From Phocaeicola coprocola DSM 17136 (GTDB lineage Bacteria; Bacteroidota; Bacteroidia; Bacteroidales; Bacteroidaceae), in contig NZ_DS981486.1 in the NCBI RefSeq assembly GCF_000154845.1, positions 16,143 to 80,142 on the forward strand: a stretch of 64,000 nt of DNA, written 5' to 3'. A program made the position numbers and the translations under genes. Each line of letters begins with the position of its first letter. Within the stretch, counting starts at the first letter, position 1. The notes under the pieces are model-generated. The model was not told where the DNA came from and did not search any database. It saw only the letters and a list, made by a program, of their open reading frames with translations. Positions 18,064 to 25,705 of this stretch are shown here, in pieces.

Positions 18064-19092
18064 ATGAGAAAGGTTGTCTTTTATATGATGGCCGCCGCCT
18101 TGCTGTCGGGTTGCAACGCACGCAACGGGAATATCATGCAAATCGAGGAACAGGGCAGTTTCGCCGTGGGCGGCACGGTGCTCACCGATTCACTGGGGCG
18201 CACCTATCACGGCGACCACGCCTACGTGTTCTATCAGAAACCCGTCGATGCCCGGAAATACCCGCTTGTCTTCGCCCACGGCGTGGGGCAGTTTTCCAAG
18301 ACATGGGAAACTACGCCGGACGGCCGCGAGGGGTTCCAGAATATTTTCCTGCGCCGCGGTTTCCAGACTTATCTCGTCGACCAGCCCCGCCGGGGAAACG
18401 CGGGGCGGAGCACGACACCCGCAACCGTTACCCCCGTCTTCGACGAGGAGACGTGGTTCAACCGTTTCCGCGTGGGCATCTGGCCCGATTATTTCGAGGG
18501 CGTGCAGTTCAGCCGCGACAAGGAGGCTCTGAACCAGTATTTCCGTCAGATGACGCCAACTCTCGGCCCTCCCGATCTGGATGTCTACGCCAAGGCGTAT
18601 GCCGCACTGTTCGACAGGATAGGTCCGGCTGTCTTCGTCACCCATTCGCAGGGCGGAGGTGTCGGATGGCTTACACTGCCGCAGACAAGGAACATCCGTG
18701 CCATCGTCGCCTACGAGCCGGGAACAAACGTGCCTTTTCCCGAAGGGCAGATGCCGGAGGAAGGGAAAGTACTAACCCTGTCGAAGAAGACCGAAGGCGT
18801 GGAAGTGCCGATGGAAGAATTTCTGCAGTTCACGAAAATCCCTATCATCATCTACTATGGCGACAATCTGCCGGAAACCGACGAACGGCCGGAACTGTAC
18901 GAATGGACACGACGCCTGCATCTGATGCGCAAATGGGCTGCCTTGCTCAACGAACACGGCGGCGATGTCACGGTCATTCATCTGCCGGAGATAGGTTTGA
19001 AGGGCAACACCCATTTTCCCTTCTCCGATTTGAACAACGTGGAGGTGGCCGATCACCTGTCGAGATGGTTACATGAGAAAGGACTGGATTGA
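18064..19092 (+). CDS. Lipoprotein alpha/beta hydrolase
   Basis: A 342-aa predicted lipoprotein (LLSGC lipobox, Cys about residue 18) with an alpha/beta-hydrolase domain: oxyanion-side VFAHGVGQFSKTWE, nucleophile elbow THSQGGGVG (Ser within G/H-x-S-x-G) and a C-terminal His in GNTHFPFSDL. Related proteins in many bacteria are annotated as carboxylesterase-like hydrolases. It starts 9 bp after the reductase gene and is probably co-transcribed with it; the two may act on one substrate in the periplasm. No substrate can be named. Confidence 0.8.
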   Translation: MRKVVFYMMAAALLSGCNARNGNIMQIEEQGSFAVGGTVLTDSLGRTYHGDHAYVFYQKPVDARKYPLVFAHGVGQFSKTWETTPDGREGFQNIFLRRGFQTYLVDQPRRGNAGRSTTPATVTPVFDEETWFNRFRVGIWPDYFEGVQFSRDKEALNQYFRQMTPTLGPPDLDVYAKAYAALFDRIGPAVFVTHSQGGGVGWLTLPQTRNIRAIVAYEPGTNVPFPEGQMPEEGKVLTLSKKTEGVEVPMEEFLQFTKIPIIIYYGDNLPETDERPELYEWTRRLHLMRKWAALLNEHGGDVTVIHLPEIGLKGNTHFPFSDLNNVEVADHLSRWLHEKGLD

Positions 19093-19202
19093 GAAGGCGG
19101 AGTCATGGACGAAGGAACTTTCTGAAAATGGCGGGAATAGCCGGCGGAACGATGACTGAAAACGACTATTGAGTTAATCGAACAACCTTTAACAATTTTC
19201 AT

Positions 19203-19400
19203 ATGATACCATTATTTATCGGAGGCATCGGTATGCAGGAAGTGCTGCTGATTGCATTAGTCGTCCTGCTGTTCTTCGGAGGACGCAAAATTCCCGAACT
19301 GATGAAAGGCATCGGCAAAGGTGTCCGTTCATTCAAGGAAGGTATGAACGGCATGGAGAAAGAAATCAGTCCCGAAAATACCGACAAGAAAGAGGAGTGA
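19203..19400 (+). CDS. tatA: Twin-arginine translocase subunit TatA/E
   Basis: A 65-aa protein with the TatA layout: one N-terminal membrane helix (LLIALVVLLFFGG), the hinge FGGRKIPELMKGIGKGVRSF forming an amphipathic helix, and a short charged tail. It forms the translocation pore with TatC, encoded 1 bp downstream. It lies 110 bp after the hydrolase gene; no strong promoter is visible between them. Confidence 0.95.
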   Translation: MIPLFIGGIGMQEVLLIALVVLLFFGGRKIPELMKGIGKGVRSFKEGMNGMEKEISPENTDKKEE

Positions 19401-19401
19401 C

Positions 19402-20205
19402 ATGGCAAAGGAAGACAAAACGGACGGCTTGAGCTTTTGGGAGCACTTGGACGTGCTGCGGACGGCGATTGTTAAAATCGTCGCCGTGGCCGTCGTGTTC
19501 GGTATCGCCGCCTTTTGTTTTAAGGAAAAACTTTTTGCCGTTATCCTTGCCCCGAAAAACGACGGCTTCATCACGTACCGTCTTTTCAACCGGATTGCAG
19601 CATGGGCCGGCGGCGAGACCGGGAGTTTTGCCGTGCAGCTCATCAACACGGGACTGGCCGGGCAGTTCGTCATCCACATGAAGACGGCATTATGCGCGGG
19701 TGTCCTGTGCGCGTCGCCCTATATCCTTTACCAGTTGTTCCGGTTCGTGTCGCCTGCCCTGTATGCCTGCGAGCGGAAATATGCCGTGCGGATAGTCGGA
19801 GGCGGCTATGCAATGTTCCTGATGGGTGTGGCGGTCAGCTACTTTCTTATTTTCCCGCTGACATTCCGTTTCCTTGGAACCTATCAGGTCAGCGGTGAAG
19901 TGGAGAACATGATCGTCTTGCAATCCTACATTTCGACCCTCGTGCTGATGTGCCTGACAATGGGTATCGTGTTCGAGATTCCGATTTTATCATGGCTGTT
20001 TGCCAAATTGGGGTTTCTCACCGCCGATTTCATGCGACGTTACCGGAAGCACGCTATAGTGATTATCCTTATCGTTGCGGCTGTCATCACGCCGACTTCG
20101 GACGTGTTCACGTTGTCATTGGTCACATTGCCGATGTGGGTTTTATATGAAGCGAGCATTCTGGTCGTAAATAGAGCTGCAAGTAAAAAGGCAGTAGACA
20201 GATAA
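19402..20205 (+). CDS. tatC: Twin-arginine translocase subunit TatC
   Basis: A 267-aa inner-membrane receptor for Tat signal peptides with six predicted membrane segments and the conserved N-terminal signature FWEHLDVLRTAIVKI. Later family features are the periplasmic-loop PALYACERKYAVRIV and ITPTSDVFTLSLVTLPMWVL. It follows tatA by 1 bp. No tatB is present, as in minimal TatAC systems where TatA does both jobs. With the Tat-signal reductase upstream it makes a self-sufficient export module. Confidence 0.95.
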   Translation: MAKEDKTDGLSFWEHLDVLRTAIVKIVAVAVVFGIAAFCFKEKLFAVILAPKNDGFITYRLFNRIAAWAGGETGSFAVQLINTGLAGQFVIHMKTALCAGVLCASPYILYQLFRFVSPALYACERKYAVRIVGGGYAMFLMGVAVSYFLIFPLTFRFLGTYQVSGEVENMIVLQSYISTLVLMCLTMGIVFEIPILSWLFAKLGFLTADFMRRYRKHAIVIILIVAAVITPTSDVFTLSLVTLPMWVLYEASILVVNRAASKKAVDR

Positions 20206-20349
20206 AGAAACGACATCTTGAAGTGAAAAACAATCTGCCGGCCAAAAGATAAAACAAACCTTTTTACAATAAGAGGTAAGGTACTGTAACACGTAGGTAA
20301 TCCGTTTTATAAACGGCAGGTTTTTATTCGTTTCTGCATTATACATAGA

Positions 20350-20388
20350 AAAGCCGTACCCTGCTCGTTTTCCGAAAGGCACGGCTTT
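20350..20388. terminator. Bidirectional terminator between tatC and the - strand operon
   Basis: Inverted repeat AAAGCCGT (20350-20357) / ACGGCTTT (20381-20388), A-rich on the left and T-rich on the right, located between two convergent transcription units. Confidence 0.6.
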
Positions 20389-20407
20389 CATCCCCTAAAA
20401 AGAGGAA

Positions 20408-20785
20408 TCAGACAGTGACAACAGTTACATATAAATTCTGTCGCTCCTGTTCGCAGAATTTATCGTACTCGGCTTTGTCCGTGCCGCTCTCGATAGCCCG
20501 GTCGATAACGTCTCCCAACTCGTCGAAACAAACCTCTTCGTTCACACATTCCACCTCCATTCCTTTCACAAGATAGACCTCGTAATAATCCGATCCGTTG
20601 AGTGCGACGATGACGTACCCTGCGTGCAGCCGTCCGTTCACCTTAATGCGGAGTGCCGGCAAATCCCTGTATAGGGTGGCGGCAAACTCTTTGATACCCC
20701 ACGACATGAGGACGGTCATGGGGGTTAACGCTACTAACTGTTCCTTAATGGTCTGTGCGACCTGCATTACATATTCTTTTTCCAT
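20408..20785 (-). CDS. Hypothetical protein
   Basis: A 125-aa soluble protein; the start at 20785 (MEKEYVMQVAQ) is chosen because the longer frame overlaps the next gene's 3' end. Mixed alpha/beta composition (IKEFAATLYRDLPALRIKVN; YYEVYLVKGMEVECVNE) with no motif I recognise. It is the last of four small genes (20408-21582) on the - strand that form a probable operon of ICE accessory proteins. Confidence 0.6.
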   Translation of the reverse strand: MEKEYVMQVAQTIKEQLVALTPMTVLMSWGIKEFAATLYRDLPALRIKVNGRLHAGYVIVALNGSDYYEVYLVKGMEVECVNEEVCFDELGDVIDRAIESGTDKAEYDKFCEQERQNLYVTVVTV

Positions 20786-20817
20786 AATTCTAAGTTTATA
20801 AATTATTATTCCATGAT

Positions 20818-21090
20818 TTACTCGAACCAATCGGGGTTATCCTTTTTGAGTTCGGCTATCAACTCGTTTTCGGGAAGCTGAAGCGTTCTCTCGTCGGTAA
20901 AGAAGAAAATCTCGTCATAAATCCTTTCGGCTTCTTTACTGGCAAAACCTTCGTTCTCGTCATTGAAACTGCCGGGCTGCAAGGCATCGAGCAGGATTGT
21001 CGAACCGATAAGCAATTCTTCGCCATCGACAGATTCCACGATGCGGGAGTAATAAGACCTGCCGTTGAATTGAATCTTAGTTGTTTTCAT
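20818..21090 (-). CDS. Hypothetical protein
   Basis: A 90-aa acidic protein, starting KTTKIQFNGRSYYSRIVES, with a beta-rich N-terminal half and a C-terminal helix (RTLQLPENELIAELKKDNPD). No known motif. It sits between two similarly small unknown genes with gaps of 10-33 bp, so co-transcription is likely. Confidence 0.65.
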   Translation of the reverse strand: MKTTKIQFNGRSYYSRIVESVDGEELLIGSTILLDALQPGSFNDENEGFASKEAERIYDEIFFFTDERTLQLPENELIAELKKDNPDWFE

Positions 21091-21100
21091 ATCGTCGTTT

Positions 21101-21373
21101 TTATATTAATGGTACATTTTTTCCGTGTTCATTGAGGTATTCCATGATATGCTTCGCTTCCTCGTGCGATGCCCGGTTCCGGTCATCGTAACGGCGTGTT
21201 TCGTCCGCCATGACCTTGATACACGCCTTAATCAGGCGGTACAGGCTTTGCTGAAGCGTCGGGTGCATGTCCGGGATTGCCGCCGCGAACCGTTCGGGGT
21301 TGAAACTGAAACTGTTTACCGCCATTTCCCAGTCTTTGGCGAGGCGGTATTCTTTGCTTTCTTTAATGTCCAT
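21101..21373 (-). CDS. Hypothetical helical protein
   Basis: A 90-aa, mostly helical protein (DIKESKEYRLAKDWEMAVNS ... HEEAKHIMEYLNEHGKNVP). The frame is open 30 bp further upstream to 21403, which would overlap the previous gene by 19 bp; the ATG at 21373 avoids this. No motif recognised. Confidence 0.6.
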   Translation of the reverse strand: MDIKESKEYRLAKDWEMAVNSFSFNPERFAAAIPDMHPTLQQSLYRLIKACIKVMADETRRYDDRNRASHEEAKHIMEYLNEHGKNVPLI

Positions 21374-21384
21374 ATTCTTGAATT

Positions 21385-21582
21385 TTAATAGTTCTCGTTG
21401 CATATTCTGTCAAGTTCCTCAATTATGGGTGTCACCTTTTTGCCTGTAAGACTTTCTATGTCATACAGCAAGTGCTCCAAGCGTTCATACGCCTTTTCTC
21501 CCGCTTTTGTAAATTCTCCGGTACTGTCGAATGCGCTACCTTCGCAGCCCAGTTCTTGCAATAATTCTTCTAATGTCTTCAT
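21385..21582 (-). CDS. Small hypothetical protein
   Basis: A 65-aa acidic helical protein (LEELLQELGCEGSAFDSTGE, then a helix-rich C-terminus KVTPIIEELDRI). First gene of the four-gene - strand group; its upstream region contains a copy of the hairpin leader repeat (21689-21759). Confidence 0.6.
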   Translation of the reverse strand: MKTLEELLQELGCEGSAFDSTGEFTKAGEKAYERLEHLLYDIESLTGKKVTPIIEELDRICNENY

Positions 21583-21599
21583 TTGTTAAATTTTAATAA

Positions 21600-21850
21600 T
21601 TGTTTTTCTTTCCCTCTGTTCGGCTTCCTTGTTGCCGGAGCCGCTTCGGGTTTTATGGTGCTTTCCGGGGCTGGCGAAAAAGCCCTTTCCGACGTTTTTT
21701 CTTGCCAATTACGCTTCGCAGAAGGAAGAATTTGCAAGAAATGCACTTCAAAACGACGGAATCAGGCGCGACAGCCCATATTTGCACCGATAAAAACCGG
21801 TGCGGTGACGGACGGGAAAGCCAGACGGGAGAGAATACGGAGACCTGAAA
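21600..21850 (-). repeat. Hairpin leader repeat, copy R1
   Basis: One of seven related elements upstream of - strand genes. + strand coordinates: outer stem CCGACGTTTT (21689-21698) / AAAACGACGG (21750-21759) with one A-A mismatch; inner stem TTCTTGC (21699-21705) / GCAAGAA (21734-21740); AATT/AATT pairing; internal loop ACG opposite GAAG; apical CTTC-GCA-GAAG (21714-21724). Shared flanks include the AAACCCGAAGCGGCT block nearer the gene. Unlike copies R2-R5, this copy has no short open frame after the hairpin, because of a 1-nt deletion and loss of the ATG. Confidence 0.75.
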
Positions 21851-21893
21851 GCGGTAGAAAAGGACGGCTGGAAGCTAAAAAAGAGAATTTATA

Positions 21894-21925
21894 TATCTAT
21901 ATATGGATAATTGTTGTTATATTTG
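21894..21925 (+). promoter_or_regulatory. hipBA promoter/operator
   Basis: TATATTTG at 21918-21925 fits the -7 consensus, 27 bp before the hipB ATG. An inverted repeat TATC (21894-21897) / GATA (21906-21909) lies at the expected -33 side, reminiscent of the TATCC/GGATA arms bound by HipB in E. coli. Autorepression by HipB is inference. Confidence 0.45.
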
Positions 21926-21951
21926 CATATAAATAGTGATATATTGACATT

Positions 21952-22266
21952 ATGGAAACAACGAACTATACCACAAACAGCGATATGCTGACGCTTTTGG
22001 CGAAGCGGGTCAAGGAGTACCGTCTGGCCGCCCGCATGAGCCAGAAGGAGCTGGCCGAACAGTCGGGTGTAAGCCAGACGACTATCAGCCATTTCGAGCA
22101 GGGGGTCAGCCGTAACCTGACCTTGGCCAATTTCATCTCCCTGCTGCGTGCGCTCGGTCAGGCAGAGCGGCTCGCGGAGATTCTGCCGGAACTTCCCATG
22201 CCGCCGATGGCGCTTCGGGAAATCGAGAAACTGATACCTAAACGAGTTAGGAGGGGCAAGAAATGA
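21952..22266 (+). CDS. hipB: HipB-like XRE antitoxin/repressor
   Basis: A 104-aa helix-turn-helix protein of the Xre/HipB type (VKEYRLAARMSQKELAEQSG, then VSQTTISHFEQGVSRNL). It should neutralise the downstream HipA kinase and repress the operon. It overlaps hipA by 4 bp (ATGA), and the pair sits on the + strand within a stretch of otherwise - strand ICE genes, consistent with separate acquisition. Confidence 0.9.
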   Translation: METTNYTTNSDMLTLLAKRVKEYRLAARMSQKELAEQSGVSQTTISHFEQGVSRNLTLANFISLLRALGQAERLAEILPELPMPPMALREIEKLIPKRVRRGKK

Positions 22267-23543
22267 TAGAAAGTCTCGATGTAATCCTATGGGATAAAAA
22301 GGTCGGCACGCTTGTCGCCAATCGGGAAGGACACCGCAGCAAAGCCTGTTTCTACTTCGACAGCGATTATGTCCGCGACGGCTACGACATCGCCCCGCTC
22401 CGTGCGCCGGTAAAAGGGGTTGCCGCACAGCGCGGCCTGCCGGTCTATCCCGATGAAGAGCGGCTTTTCGGCGGCCTGCCCTCGTTCATAGCCGATTCGC
22501 TGCCCGACCATTGGGGAAACACCGTGTTCAACGAATGGGCCAAAGTGCATCATATCCGTATGAGGGACTTGTCCGCCCTCGACCGTCTCGCCTATATCGG
22601 ACGGCGCGGCATGGGGGCATTGGAGTTCGTCCCGCCCACTGCCGAGGAACTGGAGACACCGTTCAAGGTGGAGATCGCTGACCTCTACCAACTGGCCCGG
22701 CAGGCTTTCGAGGAAGCCGGACGGTTCAACGTCCCGGTATCGGGCAACCTGATGGTCGAAAGCCTGTTCAAGGTAGGAACGTCCGCAGGAGGACGACGGC
22801 CCAAAGCGGTGGTCAACGTCAATTTCGGGGAAGGACAATGTTACTCCGGACAGGTGGCGACCCCTTATCCGGGCTACACGCCGATGATCGTCAAGTTCGA
22901 CGAACACCAGAAGATGCCGACGACACGGATAGAATACAGTTATTACCTGATGGCCGTAGACGCCGGGCTTCAGATGATGCCGAGCCGCCTGTTGGAAGGT
23001 GAGCAGACAGCGCACTTCCTGACCGAGCGTTTCGACCGCCGGAACGGCAAGAAGGTGCATATCCAGACATTGGCTGCCATGAACCCCCCGGCAGATTCTT
23101 ACGAAGCACTATTCGAGGCGGCCTGCCGTATCGGCGTGCCGCCGGGGGAACTCCGGCAACTGTTTCGCTTGATGGTGCTGAACGTGCTGGGCGGGAACGT
23201 CGATGACCATAACAAGAATTTCAGCTTCCTGATGGGCGATGACGGGCGTTGGCACGTTGCTCCGGCCTACGACTACACGTTCTCGGTCGATCCGGACGCA
23301 CCGTATTACGTCAACCGCCACAGCATGACTATCAACAACCGGACAGAGGGTATTACTGCGGCAGACCTGCTGGAAGTAGCCCGCCGGTACGGTATAAAGG
23401 CCGCAGAGCCGTTCATAGAAAAGACCATAGGCATCGTTTCGCGTTACCCGGAATACGGCCGGGAGGCCGGTGTCGGAGAGGAATGGATAGGAACGATAGA
23501 AAAGGAAATCGCTGCACGAGTGGAGTGCGTGCGAGCCGATTAA
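22263..23543 (+). CDS. hipA: HipA-like serine/threonine kinase toxin
   Basis: A 426-aa HipA-family kinase. In E. coli the family inactivates glutamyl-tRNA synthetase and gives growth arrest; the target here is not known. Visible features are the N-terminal HipA domain (residues 1-about 110, GLPSFIADSLPDHWGN), the nucleotide-binding loop GTSAGGRRPKAVV (about 173-185), and the catalytic loop VDDHNKNFSFL followed by APAYDYTFSVD, holding the catalytic and metal-binding Asp. Full length compared with E. coli HipA (440 aa). Terminated by a strong hairpin at 23576. Confidence 0.92.
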   Translation: MIESLDVILWDKKVGTLVANREGHRSKACFYFDSDYVRDGYDIAPLRAPVKGVAAQRGLPVYPDEERLFGGLPSFIADSLPDHWGNTVFNEWAKVHHIRMRDLSALDRLAYIGRRGMGALEFVPPTAEELETPFKVEIADLYQLARQAFEEAGRFNVPVSGNLMVESLFKVGTSAGGRRPKAVVNVNFGEGQCYSGQVATPYPGYTPMIVKFDEHQKMPTTRIEYSYYLMAVDAGLQMMPSRLLEGEQTAHFLTERFDRRNGKKVHIQTLAAMNPPADSYEALFEAACRIGVPPGELRQLFRLMVLNVLGGNVDDHNKNFSFLMGDDGRWHVAPAYDYTFSVDPDAPYYVNRHSMTINNRTEGITAADLLEVARRYGIKAAEPFIEKTIGIVSRYPEYGREAGVGEEWIGTIEKEIAARVECVRAD

Positions 23544-23575
23544 AATAGAGCATGGGATTTCATGCAGGGGAAATG

Positions 23576-23604
23576 AACCCACCCGTTTTTGTGGCGGGTG
23601 GGTT
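23576..23604. terminator. Terminator between hipA and convergent gene
   Basis: AACCCACCCG (23576-23585) / CGGGTGGGTT (23595-23604), a 10-bp GC-rich stem with T-tract, 33 bp after the hipA stop and 9 bp from the convergent gene's stop; can serve both. Confidence 0.75.
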
Positions 23605-23612
23605 TGTCGTTG

Positions 23613-24089
23613 TCATTCCGCCCCTTTCTTGCTTAGGAGGGTCAACTGGTCGGGACGGTCGGGAAACCAATAGGCGTCGCTGTCAAGATACACGCATCTG
23701 TCACCATTCCAAGGCTTCCTGAAAGCTAATACCTCTTGAGGGCCGAATACTACTCCATAATCGTTTGTAAATGCTACCATGTCGCCTACGGCCAAATCGT
23801 CCTCCGTTTCCATGACTTCGGAAAGGCGATTATAAAACTCCATGCCTTCGGCTTCACGTTCCGCTTTCCAGCGCAAAAAATCCTCTTTATGACTTCTGCC
23901 CGTGTTTATCGGCGATAATTCCGAAGGCAAAACCTCCGCTTCCGAAGTACCGGACGAAATCAGAATAATGCTGTCGTCTTCCATGTTTTCCGGTGCAGAA
24001 ATCACTCGGTAAGCCCCATCGGACAAACCGTTGTCCGGGTCATGCCAATAAAGCAGATTCCCTGTCTTGATAAAATCGTATTTTCCCAT
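23613..24089 (-). CDS. Hypothetical protein
   Basis: A 158-aa acidic soluble protein with a beta-rich N-terminus (GNLLYWHDPDNGLSDGAYRV), a central helix (KEDFLRWKAEREAEGMEFYN) and a C-terminal beta part (VAFTNDYGVVFGPQEVLAFR). No motif recognised. It is preceded on the - strand by leader repeat R2 and by a 27-codon open frame that ends 22 bp before its ATG. Confidence 0.65.
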   Translation of the reverse strand: MGKYDFIKTGNLLYWHDPDNGLSDGAYRVISAPENMEDDSIILISSGTSEAEVLPSELSPINTGRSHKEDFLRWKAEREAEGMEFYNRLSEVMETEDDLAVGDMVAFTNDYGVVFGPQEVLAFRKPWNGDRCVYLDSDAYWFPDRPDQLTLLSKKGAE

Positions 24090-24111
24090 TGTCTTGTGAA
24101 TTATTGATTAT

Positions 24112-24195
24112 TTATTTCCCTTTTTTCGATCCCTTTCCTTTGGAACCGCTTCGGGGTTTTACTGATGCAGTACACGGTCGTCGGCACAGCTTCAT
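24112..24195 (-). CDS. Possible 27-aa basic leader peptide (repeat R2)
   Basis: A short open frame MKLCRRPCTASVKPRSGS and a Lys/Gly-rich end, beginning just after the R2 hairpin and ending 22 bp before the next gene. The related copies in R3, R4 and R5 keep the same frame and much of the sequence (MKLYRQPCTASVKP...). It could be a leader peptide, or only a by-product of a conserved RNA or DNA element. Confidence 0.3.
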   Translation of the reverse strand: MKLCRRPCTASVKPRSGSKGKGSKKGK

Positions 24196-24330
24196 ACGAC
24201 GGCTCTTCTTGCCAATTACGCTTCGCTTGGGAAGGAAGAATTTGCAAGAAGTGCACTTCAAGCCGGAGAATCAAGCGCGACGACCGACTTTCGCATCGGA
24301 TAAAACCCGTGCGGTGAGGGACGGGAAAGC
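24112..24330 (-). repeat. Hairpin leader repeat, copy R2
   Basis: Hairpin at 24196-24268: outer stem core CGGCT/AGCCG, inner stem TTCTTGC (24206-24212) / GCAAGAA (24244-24250), AATT/AATT, internal loop ACG opposite GAAG, apical CTTC (24221-24224) / GAAG (24231-24234) with a longer 6-nt loop. Lies directly upstream of the 23613-24089 gene. Confidence 0.75.
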
Positions 24331-24548
24331 CGGACGGGAGAAACAGGCGGCTCGTGCCGCTACAAAAGGGAAAGAATGCAATTATAAGAGGAAACGGGCG
24401 GTGGCGGGGTATCCGGGAGGCTGACTATAAAAGGACGAAGGCGGGCGATAAAGACAAAGGAGATAGCGCACTGACTGTGTTATCAGTACGCCATCTTGTA
24501 CATTCAATCTTCGGAACCCGACACTTTCATTTTTGGGAACAATCCTTT
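24269..24548. other. Gap without a recognisable gene
   Basis: Between repeat R2 and the 24549-25064 gene's 3' end. It holds the outer R2 flank (GGTGAGGGACGGGAAAGCC, shared with R1) and ACTATAAAAGGACG (24424-24437), which on the - strand is a T-rich tract after a GC-rich segment, perhaps a terminator. I see no coding potential. Confidence 0.4.
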
Positions 24549-25064
24549 TCAAAAGCATTCTTCTCCGAATGGCTCGATGTTCGCTTTTTGGAAAATTTGC
24601 GGGTTATGCTGATAAAGAAGCGGCAGGTTCAACATAGCCATAGGGTATTCCACGAAGCCGCTCCTGCGTTTGTAGCCGGAATCGGTCGCCAATCTGTTTT
24701 CTACCAAAAAGTCCAACGCATCCGGGTAATTGTTCACGTCGATAAAGGTACGGTCCGGCAAACCGAGCGCATCCATTTCCTCCAAATTGACGGAAAGTAC
24801 GATATATTCGTCTTCATCTTCCACCATTACCAAGATAAGAGCCAACCAGCCATTGCGATAAAACCGTGGTACGAGGTAATACCGTTCGCCTCTGAACTCG
24901 TATTCTTTCTGTCTGAAAGAGCTGTCCGGCTCTACGATTTCAAATTCATCTTCACCTGCGGTAAAAGCAATCATAGGGTTGCTGGCATCTACATACGCTT
25001 CACCTGCTTTGTAGCACAAATACTCTCTGTTTTCGGAACGCACGATAGCAAATTGAATTTCCAT
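24549..25064 (-). CDS. Hypothetical protein, possibly DUF4313-like
   Basis: A 171-aa acidic soluble protein (SENREYLCYKAGEAYVDASN; YYLVPRFYRNGWLALILVMV). It resembles DUF4313-type proteins that are common on Bacteroides mobile elements, but this is from memory of composition and context and is weak. No catalytic motif. The region upstream (25090-25200) contains a palindrome AAGCCT/AGGCTT and only faint similarity to the leader repeats. Confidence 0.6.
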   Translation of the reverse strand: MEIQFAIVRSENREYLCYKAGEAYVDASNPMIAFTAGEDEFEIVEPDSSFRQKEYEFRGERYYLVPRFYRNGWLALILVMVEDEDEYIVLSVNLEEMDALGLPDRTFIDVNNYPDALDFLVENRLATDSGYKRRSGFVEYPMAMLNLPLLYQHNPQIFQKANIEPFGEECF

Positions 25065-25432
25065 AAAATCTTAACATTAATCAGTTGAACAATCTGTTTA
25101 TTTTTTCCCTCCTTTCGGAAGCCTTCAGGCTTCTCCTGTCGGGATTTGATTTTTACGTGCATTAAAGATTGCCTTTCAGGGAGAAACAGGCAAGGAATTT
25201 GGGCAGAATTTTATAGTTGCGGTATTGAGCGTCCGCGAAATATGGACGATTGAAAATCGGGAAAGCTGCTGAAAAATTGTGTTCAAATAGCGTAGCGGTA
25301 CTTGAATGTTCCTCCAAGGCAATACCTTTGCACCGGAAAAAGCATGTCCCGACGGGCAGAGCCGTTGGCGAAGGGATTTCCGTACAAAAGGAAAACGAAG
25401 GGATAAAAAGGGAGATCTGCCAACGGCAGTGC
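25065..25432. other. Intergenic region upstream of the DUF4313-like gene
   Basis: Contains CCCTCCTTTCGG (shared with the gene-proximal end of repeats R3 and R4), a palindrome AAGCCTTCAGGCTT at 25119-25132, and TTGCCT/AGGCAA at about 25168-25192. No coding frame stands out. It may be a strongly diverged leader repeat, but the diagnostic internal loop is missing. Confidence 0.3.
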
Positions 25433-25459
25433 TAAAAAAGACAGCCGCTCCTGCGGCTC
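25433..25459 (-). terminator. Terminator after the small Cys protein gene
   Basis: On the - strand AGCCGC-AGGA-GCGGCT followed by GTCTTTTTTAG, about 20 bp after the stop codon. Confidence 0.7.
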
Positions 25460-25477
25460 TCTCTCTGTAGCGTTGCG

Positions 25478-25645
25478 CTATTTCTTCCCGGTCTTGCTAT
25501 CCGGTTCGTCTTGCCGTTTTTTCGGGGTGAACAGTCCATTGAAACAGACCGTCGTGGCAAAAGTACGTGCCTGCGTGGCATTGCACAATCCCGCTCCGGG
25601 CATTGTCGCACCGTTGTAATGTTTGCAGTCCTTACATTTCATCAT
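25478..25645 (-). CDS. Small Cys-rich (zinc-knuckle-like) protein, 55 aa
   Basis: Reads MMKCKDCKHYNGATMPGAGL and continues with two more Cys (GLCNATQ, TTVCFNG), ending in a basic tail. Four Cys in a C-x2-C ... C ... C pattern suggest a bound metal ion. It has a clear terminator (25433-25459) and lies 61 bp downstream of parB on the same strand. Small Cys4 proteins of this kind are easily missed in annotation. Function unknown. Confidence 0.6.
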   Translation of the reverse strand: MMKCKDCKHYNGATMPGAGLCNATQARTFATTVCFNGLFTPKKRQDEPDSKTGKK

Positions 25646-25705
25646 TACCTCTTTTGATTGGTTAGACAGTAGGACGGATTTCTCCGTCCTACTATTGAAT
25701 TATGG

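Noticed and set aside
25065..25200. Possible eighth copy of the hairpin leader element
   Set aside because: Only the CCCTCCTTTCGG flank is shared; the ACK/GGAAG internal loop is absent.
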